Shown here piece by piece: positions 62,520-64,000 of a DNA stretch of 64,000 nucleotides. Under the pieces are notes generated by a model. That model saw nothing but the letters and a program-made list of their open reading frames with translations. It was not told where the DNA came from and did not search any database. The position numbers were made by a program, and so were the translations under genes. How positions within the stretch are numbered: position 1 is the first letter of the stretch; each line of letters starts with the position of its first letter. The stretch covers positions 310,001 through 374,000 of the forward strand of contig JBLDXI010000010.1 of the NCBI GenBank assembly GCA_047495785.1, read 5' to 3'. This stretch comes from Lepidodermella squamata (Eukaryota; Gastrotricha).

Positions 62520-64000
62520 ATGGACAGCGACGATTCTGAAGAGTCTAATTCAAGCTGTAAGTACGAAACCGCATCTGAAGGACTTGAAGACTTAATTTCT
62601 TTAACCCTTGATAAAACTGGCAACAATGACGGTGATAAAGCGGTGGACGCGGAGGATCCACTACTGCTGGTTTCGAAGCTAATTCTAGAATTAAGAGATG
62701 AGTCAAGGAAAGAGCAGGCGATTGCACGGAAAGCTGTTGAAGAGCTGCGGTCAAAGCAGTCCAAGCAAGATGCTGCATTGAAACGATTGGAAAACAAGTT
62801 TTCATTCCATTATGAAATATTGGTTCGACGATGGTGTACAACTGACCTCACTCAACGGCCCACTAACATAAAAATAACAACTTTGAACGAATTGGCGGAG
62901 GCGGTATTGCATCAAACTGGTCCGAAACAAGACAGAGAAAAGCTGAAACGGTTAGGATTGGAGCGCTTAAAACTCAAAACTCTAGTTTGCATTCAAGAAG
63001 CATTAATTCCTACATCTTGAATACGAAGTTTTAATTGTAGGATATAGCGAAAAATTGGAAGATGGAGTACCCAAGTACGAGGAGGATGGCTCATTTTGAG
63101 AAGCAGTTGAAGCAGTGTGATGAGCTACTCGGAGACGAACGAAGGTCGGAAGAATTGGATGCTTTTCTCACCGACAAATTTGGTTTCAAGTGTATGAGTT
63201 CCTTAGCTTACTCAACGGCTGTAAGTTTTGCCCAAATGATAGCTGAGTAACAATTTTGGGGGTGCTTATTCAGTTTACCCCAATTTTTTATGTACTATTT
63301 TCCATTTGTAACTGAAAGATAGTTATACCTACACGAGCATGGTAAAATTTTGCGATTGGAAATTAAGCAAACTTGATGGCACAGCATCAGAAACACTTTT
63401 CCTGTACGAATGACCGTGTAAATTGAGGTTCCGAAGATGAACTCTCCTAACTCGCCAATCTCGCTCGGGGTTTCAGATCGCGGGAAAATGTCCTAATTTC
63501 TCTATGGCTAGCTATAGAATAATCAATAATCCTATTTTCTCTATGGCTAGCTATAGAATAATCAATAATCCTATTTTCTCTATGGCAACCAAGAATTTCT
63601 CCAACGCTGGAAACTGTCAGTAATGGGGCAGAATTTTGCTTGGAATTGGCCTCGAAACCCCCTAAGTCACAAAAATCTCAATTTTACATCAAAGCAATTT
63701 CACGTGGGAAAATGAAAATTTGACAAGTATTAAAACTTGATTGTCTTTGAAAACAAAAGGCTATATATTATAATATAATCGGATTGAGTATTACTCATCT
63801 CGTTGTTGATTTATTTCACTTATAAGACTTATGAGACACATTTATTGTATATTAAATTTATCGTTTCAGTATTTCGAAGACGAGCTGGAGGTAGATATAT
63901 ATGTTCGCCCTTGCGCTATCTACAACAGCATAATAATGCACCTGGGCGAAATCAAGAGTGGTTCTGATAAGAAGTGTGTGGAAGAGGCTTATAAGCAACT
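62520..64000 (+). CDS. Hypothetical protein with coiled coil and possible PD-(D/E)XK-like domain (partial)
   Basis: Three exons (62520-62984, 63041-63220, 63870 to beyond the window end) join in phase 0. The N-terminal 60 residues are acidic and Ser-rich (MDSDDSEESNSSCKYETASE). A charged helical region (about residues 60-100, DESRKEQAIARKAVEELRSK) is probably a coiled coil. The last visible exon reads YFEDELEVDIYVRP..MHLGEIKSGSDKKCVEEAYK, with an Asp followed 20 residues later by E-I-K. That resembles the D..ExK core of PD-(D/E)XK nucleases as in Crinkler-type or restriction-like domains; this is a motif-level impression. The gene is cut by the window edge. The 649-nt intron 2 contains the 39-bp tandem repeat at 63495-63590. 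No family name is assigned. Confidence 0.6.
63495..63590. repeat. 39-bp tandem repeat, about 2.4 copies
   Basis: The unit CTATTTTCTCTATGGCTAGC plus TATAGAATAATCAATAATC is repeated twice and partly a third time, almost perfectly, within the intron of the preceding gene. Confidence 0.85.

Overview
This is invertebrate nuclear DNA. Coding exons are split by very short GT-AG introns (mostly about 45-60 nt). TATA-type promoters and poly-A signals are visible, and large gene families sit beside many transposable-element remnants. An ecdysozoan with a compact gene structure, most likely a nematode or a similar small animal, fits best. The reasons are the paired HHAT-like acyltransferases, an astacin-EGF-CUB gene, an expanded set of short Cys-loop channels, and 3' splice acceptors placed directly in front of start codons, which look like trans-splice sites. 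The taxon is an inference; no rRNA or other decisive marker is present.

Layout. 0-2.7 kb: LINE 3' ends and two terminal-inverted-repeat/foldback elements. 2.9-5.2 kb: a Cys-loop channel gene (402 aa, minus strand) with an 848-bp Harbinger-like element in an intron. 5.5-6.4 kb: a broken copy of a locus found intact at 17-19.8 kb. 6.66-14.96 kb: a large palindrome with two 1,462-bp arms, nearly identical, each carrying the same small secreted-protein gene. Its 5.4-kb spacer holds an R2-type non-LTR retrotransposon whose frame begins with a 2A-like DIETNPGP motif. 16-17.3 kb: a decayed receptor ligand-binding gene split by a MITE. 17.8-19.8 kb: a secreted protein with an LPMO-like domain, a Thr-rich linker and two CBM2-like modules. 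20-22.3 kb: two intronless tandem Cys-loop channel genes 79 bp apart. 23.2-28.2 kb: two HHAT-like MBOAT acyltransferases. 29.8-33.9 kb: an astacin-like gene lacking its catalytic residues. 34.7-47.2 kb: three BTB-BACK-discoidin-like genes, a cathepsin L and two related cysteine-rich secreted proteins. 46.4-60.7 kb: a tandem segmental duplication holding two ankyrin-repeat genes, a chimeric BTB pseudogene, a dead LINE and a tRNA-derived SINE. 61-64 kb: a short-chain dehydrogenase, then a gene running off the edge whose last visible exon looks like a PD-(D/E)XK core.

No shared pathway is evident. The window reads as a family-rich accessory region shaped by local duplication, inversion and transposon insertion. 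Ordinary cellular genes (HHAT-like, cathepsin L, SDR) are interspersed with secreted and surface proteins. The most unusual items are the R2-type element with an N-terminal 2A-like sequence, the near-perfect palindrome around it, the LPMO-like/CBM2-like fusion, and the astacin whose active site has been replaced.
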